A DNA stretch of 64,000 nt from the NCBI RefSeq assembly GCF_036634175.1, contig NZ_JAZIFX010000001.1:620001-684000 (forward strand). The letters run 5' to 3'. The stretch comes from Streptomyces sp. P9-A2 (lineage in GTDB: Bacteria > Actinomycetota > Actinomycetes > Streptomycetales > Streptomycetaceae). This document shows, piece by piece, positions 18,327 through 27,040 of the stretch. The notes beneath the pieces were generated by a model. That model made no database searches. It saw nothing but the letters and a program-made list of their open reading frames with translations, and was not told where the DNA came from. Each line of letters opens with the position of its first letter. Within the stretch, counting starts at the first letter, position 1. The position numbers and the translations under genes were made by a program.

Positions 18327-18463
18327 GTGCGACACGAGGTCGCACAGTTTGAGTGGTTGCACCGATTGGAGGTTCGACTGATGTCGAAGGTGTAGATCCG
18401 GGCCAGTGTCCAAGGCCCGTCCCCGCTTCGGAAGATTTCAAGTCCAGTGAGACGGTCGTGATG

Positions 18464-19537
18464 CTATGAGGTTTGTGGTGCGGGTTCGCGGCGCTTGGAC
18501 GGGTCGTTGATCCAGGCCGTCTGGGGTATCTCGGGTGGTCGGGGGCGGCGGCCGAAGCGTTCGGGGTGGCGGGCGTATGCCTCGGCGAGGGTGACCGCGC
18601 GCTGGTCGCGGACCTCCTCGGCGGTCCCGAAGTGGACGGAGGCGGGTGTGTGCCAGCCGATGCCCGAGTGCCGGTGCTCGTGGTTGTAGTACGCGATGAA
18701 GGCGTCGAACCATTCGCGGGCGTGGGCCAGCGAGTCGAACCGTTCGGGATAGTCCGACATGTACTTCGTGGTCTTGAACGGGGCCTCGCTGTAGGGGTTG
18801 TCGTTGGAGACCTTCGGCCGCGAGTGCGACCTTGTCACCCCGAGGTCGATCAGCAGCTGGGAGACCTTCTTGCTCGTCATCGAGGTGCCGCGGTCGGCGT
18901 GCACGGTCTCGGGCACGATCCCGTTGCGGACGATGGTCTCGCGGATCAACTCCTCGGCCCGTTCGGCCGATTCAGCGGCCTCGACGGTGTGGCCGACGAT
19001 GTAGCGGCTGAAGATGTCGATGATGACGTAGGCGTGATACCAGATGCCCTTTGCCGGTCCGGCCGCCTTGGTGATGTCCCAGGTGAACACCTGCGACGGG
19101 GCGGTGGCCACCAGTTCGGGCACCGCCTGGGCGGGGTGGGTGGCCTGTCTTCGGCGCTCGCCGGACTGGCCCTTCTCGCGCAGGATCCGGTACATCGTGG
19201 AGACCGAGCAGTGGTAGCGCCCGGCATCCAGCTCGCGGGCCCAGATCTGCGCGGGCGCCAGTTCGGCGTACTCGTCGCTGTTCATCAACTCCAGTACCGC
19301 AGACCGTTCTTCGGCCGTCAGGGCCGAGGGCTGGACCTGCGGCTTGCGGGGCCGGCGTGGTGGCGCCGGACGCAGCCGGCGGTAGTGGGTGGCCCGCGAG
19401 CGGCCGGTCAGCCGGCACGCCGCAGTCACACCCAGCACGCCCTCGACGCCGGTGAACGCGTCATCGGCCACCGGGGCGACGGCAGCGTTCAGTCCGCGCC
19501 CTCGGAGATCATTTCCAAGAGCGCGGAAGCTTTTCCC
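18464..19537 (-). CDS. IS3 transposase OrfB, copy 2
   Basis: DDE integrase core as in copy 1, read by -1 frameshift from OrfA at the slippery heptamer (complement at 19531-19537). Catalytic motifs FTWDITKA, HADRGTSM and SNDNPYSEAPF are intact. Differences from copy 1 include ELMN context (VLELMN versus VMELMN) and Pro instead of Gln after the catalytic Glu. Confidence 0.92.
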   Translation of the reverse strand, partial: GKSFRALGNDLRGRGLNAAVAPVADDAFTGVEGVLGVTAACRLTGRSRATHYRRLRPAPPRRPRKPQVQPSALTAEERSAVLELMNSDEYAELAPAQIWARELDAGRYHCSVSTMYRILREKGQSGERRRQATHPAQAVPELVATAPSQVFTWDITKAAGPAKGIWYHAYVIIDIFSRYIVGHTVEAAESAERAEELIRETIVRNGIVPETVHADRGTSMTSKKVSQLLIDLGVTRSHSRPKVSNDNPYSEAPFKTTKYMSDYPERFDSLAHAREWFDAFIAYYNHEHRHSGIGWHTPASVHFGTAEEVRDQRAVTLAEAYARHPERFGRRPRPPEIPQTAWINDPSKRREPAPQTS

Positions 19538-19872
19538 ATAACCTCCAGCGCGGCCTTGTTCCGCGCCAGTTCCTTCTCCAGACGCTCCACCTGGCGGCGC
19601 AGTTTCTCGTTCTCCGCCTCGGCGGCGGACTTCTTCGGCCTCGCCGGGCTGGTGCGCTGGTCGACCAGCTTCTCCAGGGCCCCGGCGTCCCGCGCTGCCC
19701 GCCACTCCTTCACATGCGAGTGGTACAGCCGCTCGCGGCGCAGGACCGCGCCCTTCTCGTTCTGCGGGGCGGCGTCGTACTCGGCCACGATCCGCAGCTT
19801 GTACTCCGGGCTGAAAGTGCGGCGCTTCGGCCGGGGAGCCGGGTCGGATCCGGCGGACTTGCTGCTGGTCAT
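19489..19872 (-). CDS. IS3 transposase OrfA, copy 2
   Basis: 127 aa, same helix-turn-helix and coiled-coil layout as copy 1, with QRTSPARPKK where copy 1 has QRTGPARPKK. Intact, so this copy could be mobile. Confidence 0.92.
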   Translation of the reverse strand: MTSSKSAGSDPAPRPKRRTFSPEYKLRIVAEYDAAPQNEKGAVLRRERLYHSHVKEWRAARDAGALEKLVDQRTSPARPKKSAAEAENEKLRRQVERLEKELARNKAALEVMGKASALLEMISEGAD

Positions 19873-20489
19873 GAGGGGGTGGTTCTCCTGTCGTGCCCTC
19901 TCAGGCTAACCCGCCGAAGCGGGACGTCTCACCCAAGGCTGACAGAGAGGGCTTCGACGTGCGTCACTGGCAACAGTGGGGTGCGGAGCTCGAAGAAGAC
20001 GCCCAAGGGTTCCCGATCCGTCCGGGGGCCACAGGCAAGGGGAAGACCGGACGGGTGAACGCGAGTGAACCCCTGATGATGCCTCGTCACGTTTGGGCTC
20101 CGCCAGACGGAAGTCTTCAGCGGAGTGCAGGGACTGGCCGCGGAGAAGCGGTGGGTGCCGGTCGGACTGCGAACCGCCGACCGGGAGGACACCACCGTCC
20201 CCGGGGTATAGAGAGCGCCCACCCCGATTCTATCTCAACTGTGTGGAACGTGGAAACCCCGACGGGGTCCGCTCAGGCGACTGAGCGGTGAGCCGACTGC
20301 GAGGAAGGCCCAGCCCCCGGGCGGGAACAGGATGACCCAAGAAGCGAACGCCGGCAGCTGAAAGGCAGCGGGAAGACGGGGCAACACGTTCGGCCCTCCG
20401 CCGATCGCCCTGCATAACCGGCCGGATACGGGCACGTGCCCGAACTCGAAAGGGTGCCGACGTGGGTCGGGTGAGTCTGTGGAGACCAG

Positions 20490-22124
20490 ATGCTCGAACA
20501 CCCCGAACCGAGGGACAAGTTGGACGCCCCAGCCGAGGCTGCGGTGAACGGACCTGGGGACGAGATCACCGACTGGCTGGCCGTCGACTGGCAGCAGGTC
20601 GAAGACGACGTACGGCGACTTCGGCAACGCATCTTCACGGCATCGCAGGCAGGGGACCTGAAAAGGGTCCGCAATCTGCAGAAGCTGATGCTCCGCTCCC
20701 GCGCCAACACGCTGCTCAGCGTGCGCCGGGTCACGGAGATCAACGCTGGCCGCACGACCGCCGGGATCGACGGGAAGGTGGTGCTGCTGCCCCAGGGCAA
20801 GGCCGAACTGGCCGACTGGATGCAGCGATCCGCCGACACGTGGAGGGCCCGGCCGGTCAGGCGGGTGTATATCCCCAAGGCAGGAGGGAAGAAACAGCGC
20901 CCGCTCGGTATCCCGGTGATCATTGATCGCGCTCTCCAGGCGCGGGCCCTCAACGCGCTGGAACCCGAGTGGGAGGCACGGTTCGAGCCGAAGTCGTACG
21001 GTTTTCGGCCCGGCCGTGGCTGCCATGACGCCATCGAGGCAATCTTCAACGCGGTCGGGGGAAAGAATCCGCACCGCCGGTGGATTCTCGACGCGGACCT
21101 GGCAGCGGCGTTCGACCGCATCGACCACGACCATCTTCTCCGCCAGCTCGGCACGTTCCCCGCGCGGGAACAGATCAGGCAGTGGCTGAAGACGGGCGTG
21201 GTCGAGCGTGAACAACTCACCCCGACCGAGGAGGGAGCTCCACAAGGCGGGGTGATCAGCCCCACGCTACTGAATGTCGCCCTGCACGGGCTGAAACAAG
21301 CCGCCGGGGTCCGGTACTTCCCTGACGGGATGAGGCACGCGGGCAAGTCGGAGCCGGGCACCCCCGTGGTGATCCGCTATGCCGACGATCTGGTGGCCTT
21401 GTGCGTCAGCGGGGAACAGGCCCGGCAGGTCAAGCAGCAGCTCGCGGTGTGGCTGACGCCGAGGGGACTGGCCTTCAACGAGGACAAGACGCACGTCGTC
21501 CGTCTCGAAGACGGCTTCGACTTCCTCGGGTTCAACGTCCGCCGCTACCGCAACGGCAAGCTGCTGACCAAGCCCAGCAAGGCAGCGGTGCGGCGCATTC
21601 GCAGCAGGCGCGCCGCCGAGGTCAAGGCTCTACACGGGGCCAACGCCCAAGCGGTGATCAACAAGCTCAACCCCGTGATCCGGGGCTGGGCGGCCTACTA
21701 CCGCACCGGGGTGTCCAAGGAGATCTTCTCCTCCTTGGACCACTACCTGTGGCGGCTCACCTACCGGTGGGGACTGCGGGCGCACCCGAACAAGTCGAAA
21801 CGCTGGGTCGTGGCCCGGTACTTCGGCGCGTTCCACCACTCCAGACGGGACCGCTGGGTGTTCGGCGACCGGGACACCGGCCGCTACCTGGTGAAGTTCT
21901 CCTGGACGAAGATCGTCCGACATCGGCTGGTCAAAGGCAGGGCGTCTCCGGACGACCCGGCTCTGACCGGTTACTGGGCTGATCGGCGACGGCGGCGAAA
22001 GCCCCCGCTGGGGCCGTTCGTGCTGCGGCTGCTACACGCGCAGCACGGCCGCTGTCCCGGCTGCGGCACTCTGCTGCTGCACGCCGATCAAGAGCCGCAA
22101 AGTCCCACCGAGTGGGAGCAGTGA
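20490..22124 (+). CDS. Group II intron maturase/reverse transcriptase, HNH domain cut by a stop
   Basis: 544 aa. Reverse transcriptase domains: YGFRPGRGCHDAI, ILDADLAAAFDRIDHDHLL, GAPQGGVISPTLLN, RYADDLV (catalytic YADD), then LGFNVRRYRNGK and maturase domain X (KLNPVIRGWAAYYR). The C-terminus starts an HNH endonuclease (GRCPGCG) but ends at TGA 22122-22124. The same frame continues beyond it with LTAVRKAIRRTAL and CLMHAHCARRR, which completes the HNH zinc-finger pattern. The stop is therefore a nonsense mutation that removes the endonuclease while leaving RT and maturase. Confidence 0.93.
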   Translation: MLEHPEPRDKLDAPAEAAVNGPGDEITDWLAVDWQQVEDDVRRLRQRIFTASQAGDLKRVRNLQKLMLRSRANTLLSVRRVTEINAGRTTAGIDGKVVLLPQGKAELADWMQRSADTWRARPVRRVYIPKAGGKKQRPLGIPVIIDRALQARALNALEPEWEARFEPKSYGFRPGRGCHDAIEAIFNAVGGKNPHRRWILDADLAAAFDRIDHDHLLRQLGTFPAREQIRQWLKTGVVEREQLTPTEEGAPQGGVISPTLLNVALHGLKQAAGVRYFPDGMRHAGKSEPGTPVVIRYADDLVALCVSGEQARQVKQQLAVWLTPRGLAFNEDKTHVVRLEDGFDFLGFNVRRYRNGKLLTKPSKAAVRRIRSRRAAEVKALHGANAQAVINKLNPVIRGWAAYYRTGVSKEIFSSLDHYLWRLTYRWGLRAHPNKSKRWVVARYFGAFHHSRRDRWVFGDRDTGRYLVKFSWTKIVRHRLVKGRASPDDPALTGYWADRRRRRKPPLGPFVLRLLHAQHGRCPGCGTLLLHADQEPQSPTEWEQ

Positions 22125-22296
22125 CTCACCGCCGTCCGCAAGGCGATCCGCCGCACGGCGCTCGCCACTGAGGACGGCCACCCGCCAGACGACACCGCAC
22201 GCTGCCTCATGCACGCCCACTGCGCGCGACGGCGCATCGCCGCCCGCGCACCGGGACCAGCAGTTCTGCCTGCCCGCGAGCCTTTGGGGCTTGCTT

Positions 22297-22372
22297 GAGC
22301 CGGGTGCCTGGAAAGCGGGCACGCACGGTTCTGAGGGGGCCCCGGCGCAGTAATGCGCTGGGGCTACCCGAC
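22297..22372 (+). ncRNA. Group II intron 1, domains V and VI
   Basis: Domain V is the 35-base hairpin beginning GAGCCGGGTGCC with a GAAA-type tetraloop region and ending GCACGCACGGTTC, the catalytic core of the ribozyme. Domain VI follows (CCCCGGCGCAG / TGCGCTGGGG, with an unpaired A as branch-point candidate). The intron ends in CTACCCGAC. Confidence 0.88.
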
Positions 22373-23312
22373 AACACCGCGTCCGACCACACCACCGCCG
22401 CCCAACTGGCCCTGGCCCAGCTGCCAAAGAAGTACCGGCGTGGGCGCCGGACCCTGGTCCGCACGGACTCCGCGGGCGGTACCCACGACTTCGTCGCCTG
22501 GCTCGCCCAGCGAGGACGGTGGCTGTCCTACTCGGTCGGCATGGTGATCACCGAGGTCATCCACAGCCACGTCCTGAAGGTTCCGCCTCGGCCTGGACGC
22601 CGGCCGTCGGGGCGGACGGCGAGGTCCGTGACGGGGCCTGGGTCGCCGAGCTCACCGGCGACGTCCTGGACGGCCGGCCCGAGGGCGTGCGGCTGATCGT
22701 GAGGAAAGAGCGTCCGCATCCTGGGGCCCAGTTGAGGCTCACGGACGCGGACGGCATGAGGCTCACCTGCTTCGCCACCAACACGCCCGGCCGGCCGATC
22801 GCCGAGCTCGAGCTCCGTCACCGGCTGCGGGCCAGGGCCGAGGACCGCATCCGGGCCGCCCGGGCCACCGGTCCGCGCAACCTGCCCCTCAAGCGCATGG
22901 CACAAAACCGGGTCTGGCTGGAGATCGTGCAGATCGCTCTCGACCTGCTGGCCTGGATGCCCATGCTCGCGCTGACCGGCGAAGCCATACTCTGGGAGCC
23001 CCGCCGCCTGCGGCTTCGTCTGCTCAGCACGGCTGGACAGCTCGTGACCACCGGCCGCCGCCGGATCCTCCGCCTGGCCGGCACTGGCCCTGGACCAGCC
23101 ACATCACCGCAGCTCTCGACCGACTCGCACTCCTCCCGAACCTCGGCTGATCAGCAGATTCACCCGTCCCTGCGAAAGAACCCTCCACCCCGGAGCAGTG
23201 GAACCCGGCGTCCGCCCGAGACGACACTCGGGACCTCAGCCTGCACAGCCTCAGACCACAGCACGAAAACGGTCCACCGACTCCGTCGGCGGACCGTCAC
23301 GAAACTTCGAGG
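22373..23312 (+). pseudogene. IS1380 element copy A, 3' part
   Basis: Continuation of the transposase after the intron: NTASDHTTAAQLALAQLPKK, TLVRTDSAGGTHDFVAWL, WVAELTGDVLDG, CFATNTPGRPIAELELRH. Two more frame breaks near 22588 and 23085 are each explained by one lost base in a G or C run when compared with copy B. It ends with a terminal repeat at 23312 followed by CTAG. Bases 22757-23312 recur as a perfect-looking inverted copy at 25228-25783. Confidence 0.85.
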
Positions 23313-23351
23313 CTAGCCCTTCGGGCAGTCTACTCGCCTGCGCACACCGGC

Positions 23352-24368
23352 CCATTGAGCCTTTGCCAGTAATGGATCACGACGGTGTGTGATTGTTCAG
23401 ATGGTGCGGTCGTACTCGAGCTGGAGCAGGACGAGGGCCGCGGCGGCGATCTTCGTGATGCGGCTGGGGTCGAAGCTGACCCTGCGCAGTGCCTTGAAGG
23501 TGGTCTTGAGCAGGGAGTTGGCGCGCTCGCAGACGCCGTGGATGCCGCGGATGACCTTGTTGTACGTCTGCTGGGCCTCGGTCAGCTCGCCTCCGGCGGG
23601 CTTCTTGTGCGGGTGCCGGAAGCCGTCGCCGACGTTCTCGTAGCCGAGGTCGACCAGGGTCGGCATGTCCAGCTCGGCCGCGATGCGGTTGAGTGCTTCG
23701 ACCAGCCCGTGGTGGCGGGCGCAGGTGGTGTCGTGTTCCCGGCCCGGCCGTACGGGCGAGACCCAGATCGGCCAGCCGTCCGGGGTAGCGATGACCTGCA
23801 CGTTCCCGCCATGGTGCTTGTGTTTTCCGGACCACCAGAGGTCTGCGCCGTTGGGACCCGGGGCGGCGACGCGGTCGGTACGGATGACCGTACCGTCGAG
23901 GTGCAGATGCGTCAGCCCGGCTGCCTTCGCGCGCTCCAGCGCGGTGGACAGGTCCGGTGCGCCGGCGGCCAGGACGGCCAGTACCTCGTGGAGGTAGCGG
24001 TATGCAGTTGAGGTCGACAGGCCATTGTCACGGGCGTTGGGCCAGGCGGGTGCCGTCGAGGAACCAGCGCAGCACGAGCACGGCCTGCTTGAAGCAGCCC
24101 AGCGCGCGTCGCCCCTTGCGGGTCCTGGTCACGATCCGGTGGTCGCGCAGGAGGCCGGCCAGGTACTCGGCGGTGGACCGCTTCACATCGAGCACGGCGG
24201 TGTACGTGACACTGGTCGGCATGTGAGGCCCCTCGGTCGGATCTTTCTGTCGCAAGATCGTTCCTACCAGGGGCCTCACGCCTGCCCGGACTTGGGGATA
24301 CCACGGACCGCACGACACGCCGCTCGCTCACGGACGGTGGCCGACGGTTACTGGGAACAGCTCATTGC
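23352..24368 (-). mobile_element. IS5-type element, full copy
   Basis: About 1017 bp. Terminal repeats: right end CATTGAGCCTTTGCCAGTAA and left end (complement) AATGAGCTGTTCCCAGTAA, about 75% identical. It encodes one DDE transposase in two frames. A target duplication could not be resolved. A truncated copy is at 12119-12791. Confidence 0.82.
23397..24222 (-). pseudogene. IS5-type (DDE_Tnp_4) transposase, frameshifted
   Basis: Starts at ATG 24222 (MPTSVTYTAVLDVKRSTAEYL). The first frame stops near 24028 after GTRLAQRP; the second continues ARDNGLSTSTAYRYLHEVL and carries the catalytic part (LHLDGTVIRTDR, VDLGYENVG, CERANSLLK) to 23397. Either a base or two was gained or lost at GCCCAACGCCC, or this is programmed frameshifting as in some IS5 subgroups. 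The sequence alone cannot decide. Confidence 0.75.
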
Positions 24369-24391
24369 CCCCGAGTTGTAGCCTACCGTCC

Positions 24392-25186
24392 ATGTTGAAC
24401 GAAAAATGGAAGGCCTCGGAGAGTCGCTCTCGCCAATTGATGGCCCTTTGCGCTGCTGCTCCCTACGGAACTCAGCCTGGGCCGGCTCCCAAGTCGACAC
24501 CCTCAACAGTCGAAGACCGGTGGTCTCTGCTGGTGTACGCGATCGCCGGAAGCACCGCGCTCGATCCCGGGGACATCGGACTTCGACATTTGCGTTTCCG
24601 AATATCCCAGTCGGCAAGCCCGGATGCCCTTGAAGGCTGGCTGTGTGCTTGCTTGCAGCGCTTGGGGCACGGAGTGCGCCGCGGATCACCGATCTCCATC
24701 GAGGAGAACGACGAGTCCGCCGAACTTCTCAGGAAACTACTGATCCGGAGCGCCACCAAGGATGCGACCGCAGACGAAGACCCGGTACTTCGCGCCTGGC
24801 ACGCTGTGGAGTTCATCGACGCACACGTGAAGGAGCGCCCGGATGGACCAGCCACAGGCACGATTGAGACCCGGCGCTTCGCAAGCCTGCAACCCATGAC
24901 TGCCGCCATCGATCTGGCGCTGACGGCTGCTGGCGGTGGTTACGCTCTAGGTGCCGCCATACGGTTCCGGTCGGGCACTGAATCACTTGCCGGAACCGTG
25001 GAATCACCTCTGTGGAGCCTCGACTCGGATACACAGACAGTTAGCGCAGGCCCCCCAAGCGGATACTTCGTCAGCGTAGTTGACGCTCACACCGGACTTC
25101 CGAGCGAGAAGACCATGACCATTTCGTCACGAGACGTATTCGTTCAGACTGATCCGGGCGAGGAGCCACGCCCTGAACGCCCGTGA
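24392..25186 (+). CDS. Hypothetical protein
   Basis: 264 aa from ATG 24392. Codon use is less GC-biased than in the neighbours, hinting at recent transfer. No signal peptide or membrane segment. Seen: a conserved-looking core (WSLLVYAIAGSTALDPGDIG, SPDALEGWLCACLQRLGHGV) and a beta-rich C-terminal half. Family not recognised. It lies between the IS5-type element and an inverted IS1380 fragment and may be cargo of the rearranged segment. Confidence 0.6.
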   Translation: MLNEKWKASESRSRQLMALCAAAPYGTQPGPAPKSTPSTVEDRWSLLVYAIAGSTALDPGDIGLRHLRFRISQSASPDALEGWLCACLQRLGHGVRRGSPISIEENDESAELLRKLLIRSATKDATADEDPVLRAWHAVEFIDAHVKERPDGPATGTIETRRFASLQPMTAAIDLALTAAGGGYALGAAIRFRSGTESLAGTVESPLWSLDSDTQTVSAGPPSGYFVSVVDAHTGLPSEKTMTISSRDVFVQTDPGEEPRPERP

Positions 25187-25227
25187 AGTACACGACTTTT
25201 GTGTATATGGGTATCGCGCATGCCTAG

Positions 25228-25783
25228 CCTCGAAGTTTCGTGACGGTCCGCCGACGGAGTCGGTGGACCGTTTTCGTGCTGTGGTCTGAGGCTGTGCAGG
25301 CTGAGGTCCCGAGTGTCGTCTCGGGCGGACGCCGGGTTCCACTGCTCCGGGGTGGAGGGTTCTTTCGCAGGGACGGGTGAATCTGCTGATCAGCCGAGGT
25401 TCGGGAGGAGTGCGAGTCGGTCGAGAGCTGCGGTGATGTGGCTGGTCCAGGGCCAGTGCCGGCCAGGCGGAGGATCCGGCGGCGGCCGGTGGTCACGAGC
25501 TGTCCAGCCGTGCTGAGCAGACGAAGCCGCAGGCGGCGGGGCTCCCAGAGTATGGCTTCGCCGGTCAGCGCGAGCATGGGCATCCAGGCCAGCAGGTCGA
25601 GAGCGATCTGCACGATCTCCAGCCAGACCCGGTTTTGTGCCATGCGCTTGAGGGGCAGGTTGCGCGGACCGGTGGCCCGGGCGGCCCGGATGCGGTCCTC
25701 GGCCCTGGCCCGCAGCCGGTGACGGAGCTCGAGCTCGGCGATCGGCCGGCCGGGCGTGTTGGTGGCGAAGCAGGTGAGCCTCA
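25228..25783 (-). mobile_element. IS1380 3' fragment (copy C), inverted repeat of copy A
   Basis: 556 bases identical in translation to 22757-23312 but in the opposite orientation. The outer end has the IS1380 terminal repeat CCTCGAAGTTTCGTGA preceded by CTAG (25224-25227). The inner end stops abruptly 11 bases before the stop codon of the oxoamine synthase gene. A duplicated and inverted end of copy A, not an independent full element. Confidence 0.9.
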
Positions 25784-25794
25784 GACTCGACCTC

Positions 25795-27024
25795 CTACTG
25801 CTGATCGACCCCGAGCTTGTGCCACACGTGTGCGAACTGCTCGATGTCCGCGGTCGACATGGAGGACCGGATTCGGGCGCGCAGGCCCGCCGCACCCCTG
25901 CTGACGATTGGGAAGAAGTCCGGCTCCACGTAGAATCCGTTGTCGAACAGGTAAGCCGACGTTTCCAGCGTATCGGCCTCGGAACCCAGCTCCAGGTATC
26001 GGATCGGGACGCTGTTTCCCTGGCCAGCGGCACGAACGAGGCCATCGAAAAGCGCAATGTTGCTGTGCAGTTTGGCTTGCAACTCAGGCAGAGCCTCACT
26101 GCGGTGGAGCTTGGCGGACTCGATGATCGCGCCCAGTGCCGGAGTGGTCAAACGCTGGGACCACATCATCGGGCCGCTGCTGCGCTGGATGATCTTTCGT
26201 TTGCGGTCGTCGTCCCTGGGGCCGAACACGATGGCACCGCCTGATGCACCGAAACCCTTGTTCAGCGACGTGATGAGCATGGTCGAATCGTTGATCGCGC
26301 CCATCCGGTCCAGAACATAACCCCGGCCCATGTCACCGATCACCGACGTGCTGTGTGCTTCGTCGAAGTAGAGGAAGAGCCCGAACTCCTCCTGGAGCTC
26401 GAAGAGTTCCTCAAGTGGCGCTAGAGTCCCTCCCGTGCTGTAGACGGAATCGCAGACATAAGCTACGCGTTTGTTCTTCCTGCAGATGTCGGCAAGAGCG
26501 TCGACGTCGTTGTGCCTGATCGTCTCGACCCTGGTCTCGTCGGCACACAGGGACTTGAGCGCCGCCATGCAGAAATGGGCGCGCTTGTCGAACACCATCA
26601 CCGGGGCGACACCATCGGTGAGGAGACCGGAAGCCAGGACCGGCAACGTGGCCCACGCCGCTGCCGAGCACGAATTGAGGGTCGCCACATCCGCCCCGAA
26701 CAGATCGCCGAGTGCGCACTCGGCTTCTTCGAGGAGCGGAAGGGTCATCCGGACTCGCGACAACGAACTGTTCAGGACCATGTTGCTCCGCAGCGCGGCG
26801 ATCGCGGCGTCGATGATCCTCGGGCTCTCGTCCAGCCCCAGATAGGAGTAGGACGACATGTTGACCGCTACTCGACCGTCCGGCGCGCTGAGTCTTCCTC
26901 CCGGGACGGCCTGCAGCACTGCGCCATGGACTCCGAGCCGTGCCGCCGAGTCCCAGTAGCCGTCACTCAGGTGCCGGAGCTTCTTGACGTCGGAGAAGCC
27001 GTGACGCGAATTTTCCATCCCCAC
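25795..27024 (-). CDS. Alpha-oxoamine synthase 2 (PLP-dependent)
   Basis: 409 aa (GTG 27024; ATG 27018 is an alternative), full family length. It condenses an amino acid with an acyl-CoA or acyl-carrier thioester and loses CO2, giving an alpha-aminoketone. Seen: NMSSYSYLGLDES, NSSLSRVRMTLPLLEEAE, CDSVYSTGGT, LYFDEAHSTSVIG, PLP lysine in SLNKGFGASGG, and an intact C-terminal domain. It resembles CqsA/glycine-C-acetyltransferase types. Last gene of a minus-strand operon, 16 bases after the ATP-grasp gene; known ketomemicin pathways pair these two enzyme types. Substrates unknown. Confidence 0.93.
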   Translation of the reverse strand: MGMENSRHGFSDVKKLRHLSDGYWDSAARLGVHGAVLQAVPGGRLSAPDGRVAVNMSSYSYLGLDESPRIIDAAIAALRSNMVLNSSLSRVRMTLPLLEEAECALGDLFGADVATLNSCSAAAWATLPVLASGLLTDGVAPVMVFDKRAHFCMAALKSLCADETRVETIRHNDVDALADICRKNKRVAYVCDSVYSTGGTLAPLEELFELQEEFGLFLYFDEAHSTSVIGDMGRGYVLDRMGAINDSTMLITSLNKGFGASGGAIVFGPRDDDRKRKIIQRSSGPMMWSQRLTTPALGAIIESAKLHRSEALPELQAKLHSNIALFDGLVRAAGQGNSVPIRYLELGSEADTLETSAYLFDNGFYVEPDFFPIVSRGAAGLRARIRSSMSTADIEQFAHVWHKLGVDQQ

Positions 27025-27040
27025 ATTCCCTCTCGCATCC

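Larger units (their letters stand above)
18430..19950 (-). mobile_element. IS3-family element, copy 2 (1521 bp)
   Basis: Inverted relative to copy 1 and nearly identical. It is flanked by a perfect 5-base target duplication, GCTTC at 18425-18429 and 19951-19955, which defines the ends. It lies inside domain I of group II intron 1, so it arrived after the intron. Confidence 0.95.
18327..22372 (+). mobile_element. Group II intron 1, inserted in IS1380 copy A and carrying IS3 copy 2
   Basis: The 5' end GTGCGAC and the 3' end CTACCCGAC match group II intron boundary consensus. The exons join exactly as in uninterrupted copy B (GGCTCG then AACAC, encoding PGNAGS-NTA), which fixes both splice sites. 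Domain I is interrupted by the 1521-bp IS3 copy 2, the maturase ORF is at 20490-22124, and domains V and VI are at 22297-22372. Without the IS3 and its 5-base duplication the intron is 2520 bases. The insertion in domain I probably prevents splicing. Confidence 0.92.
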
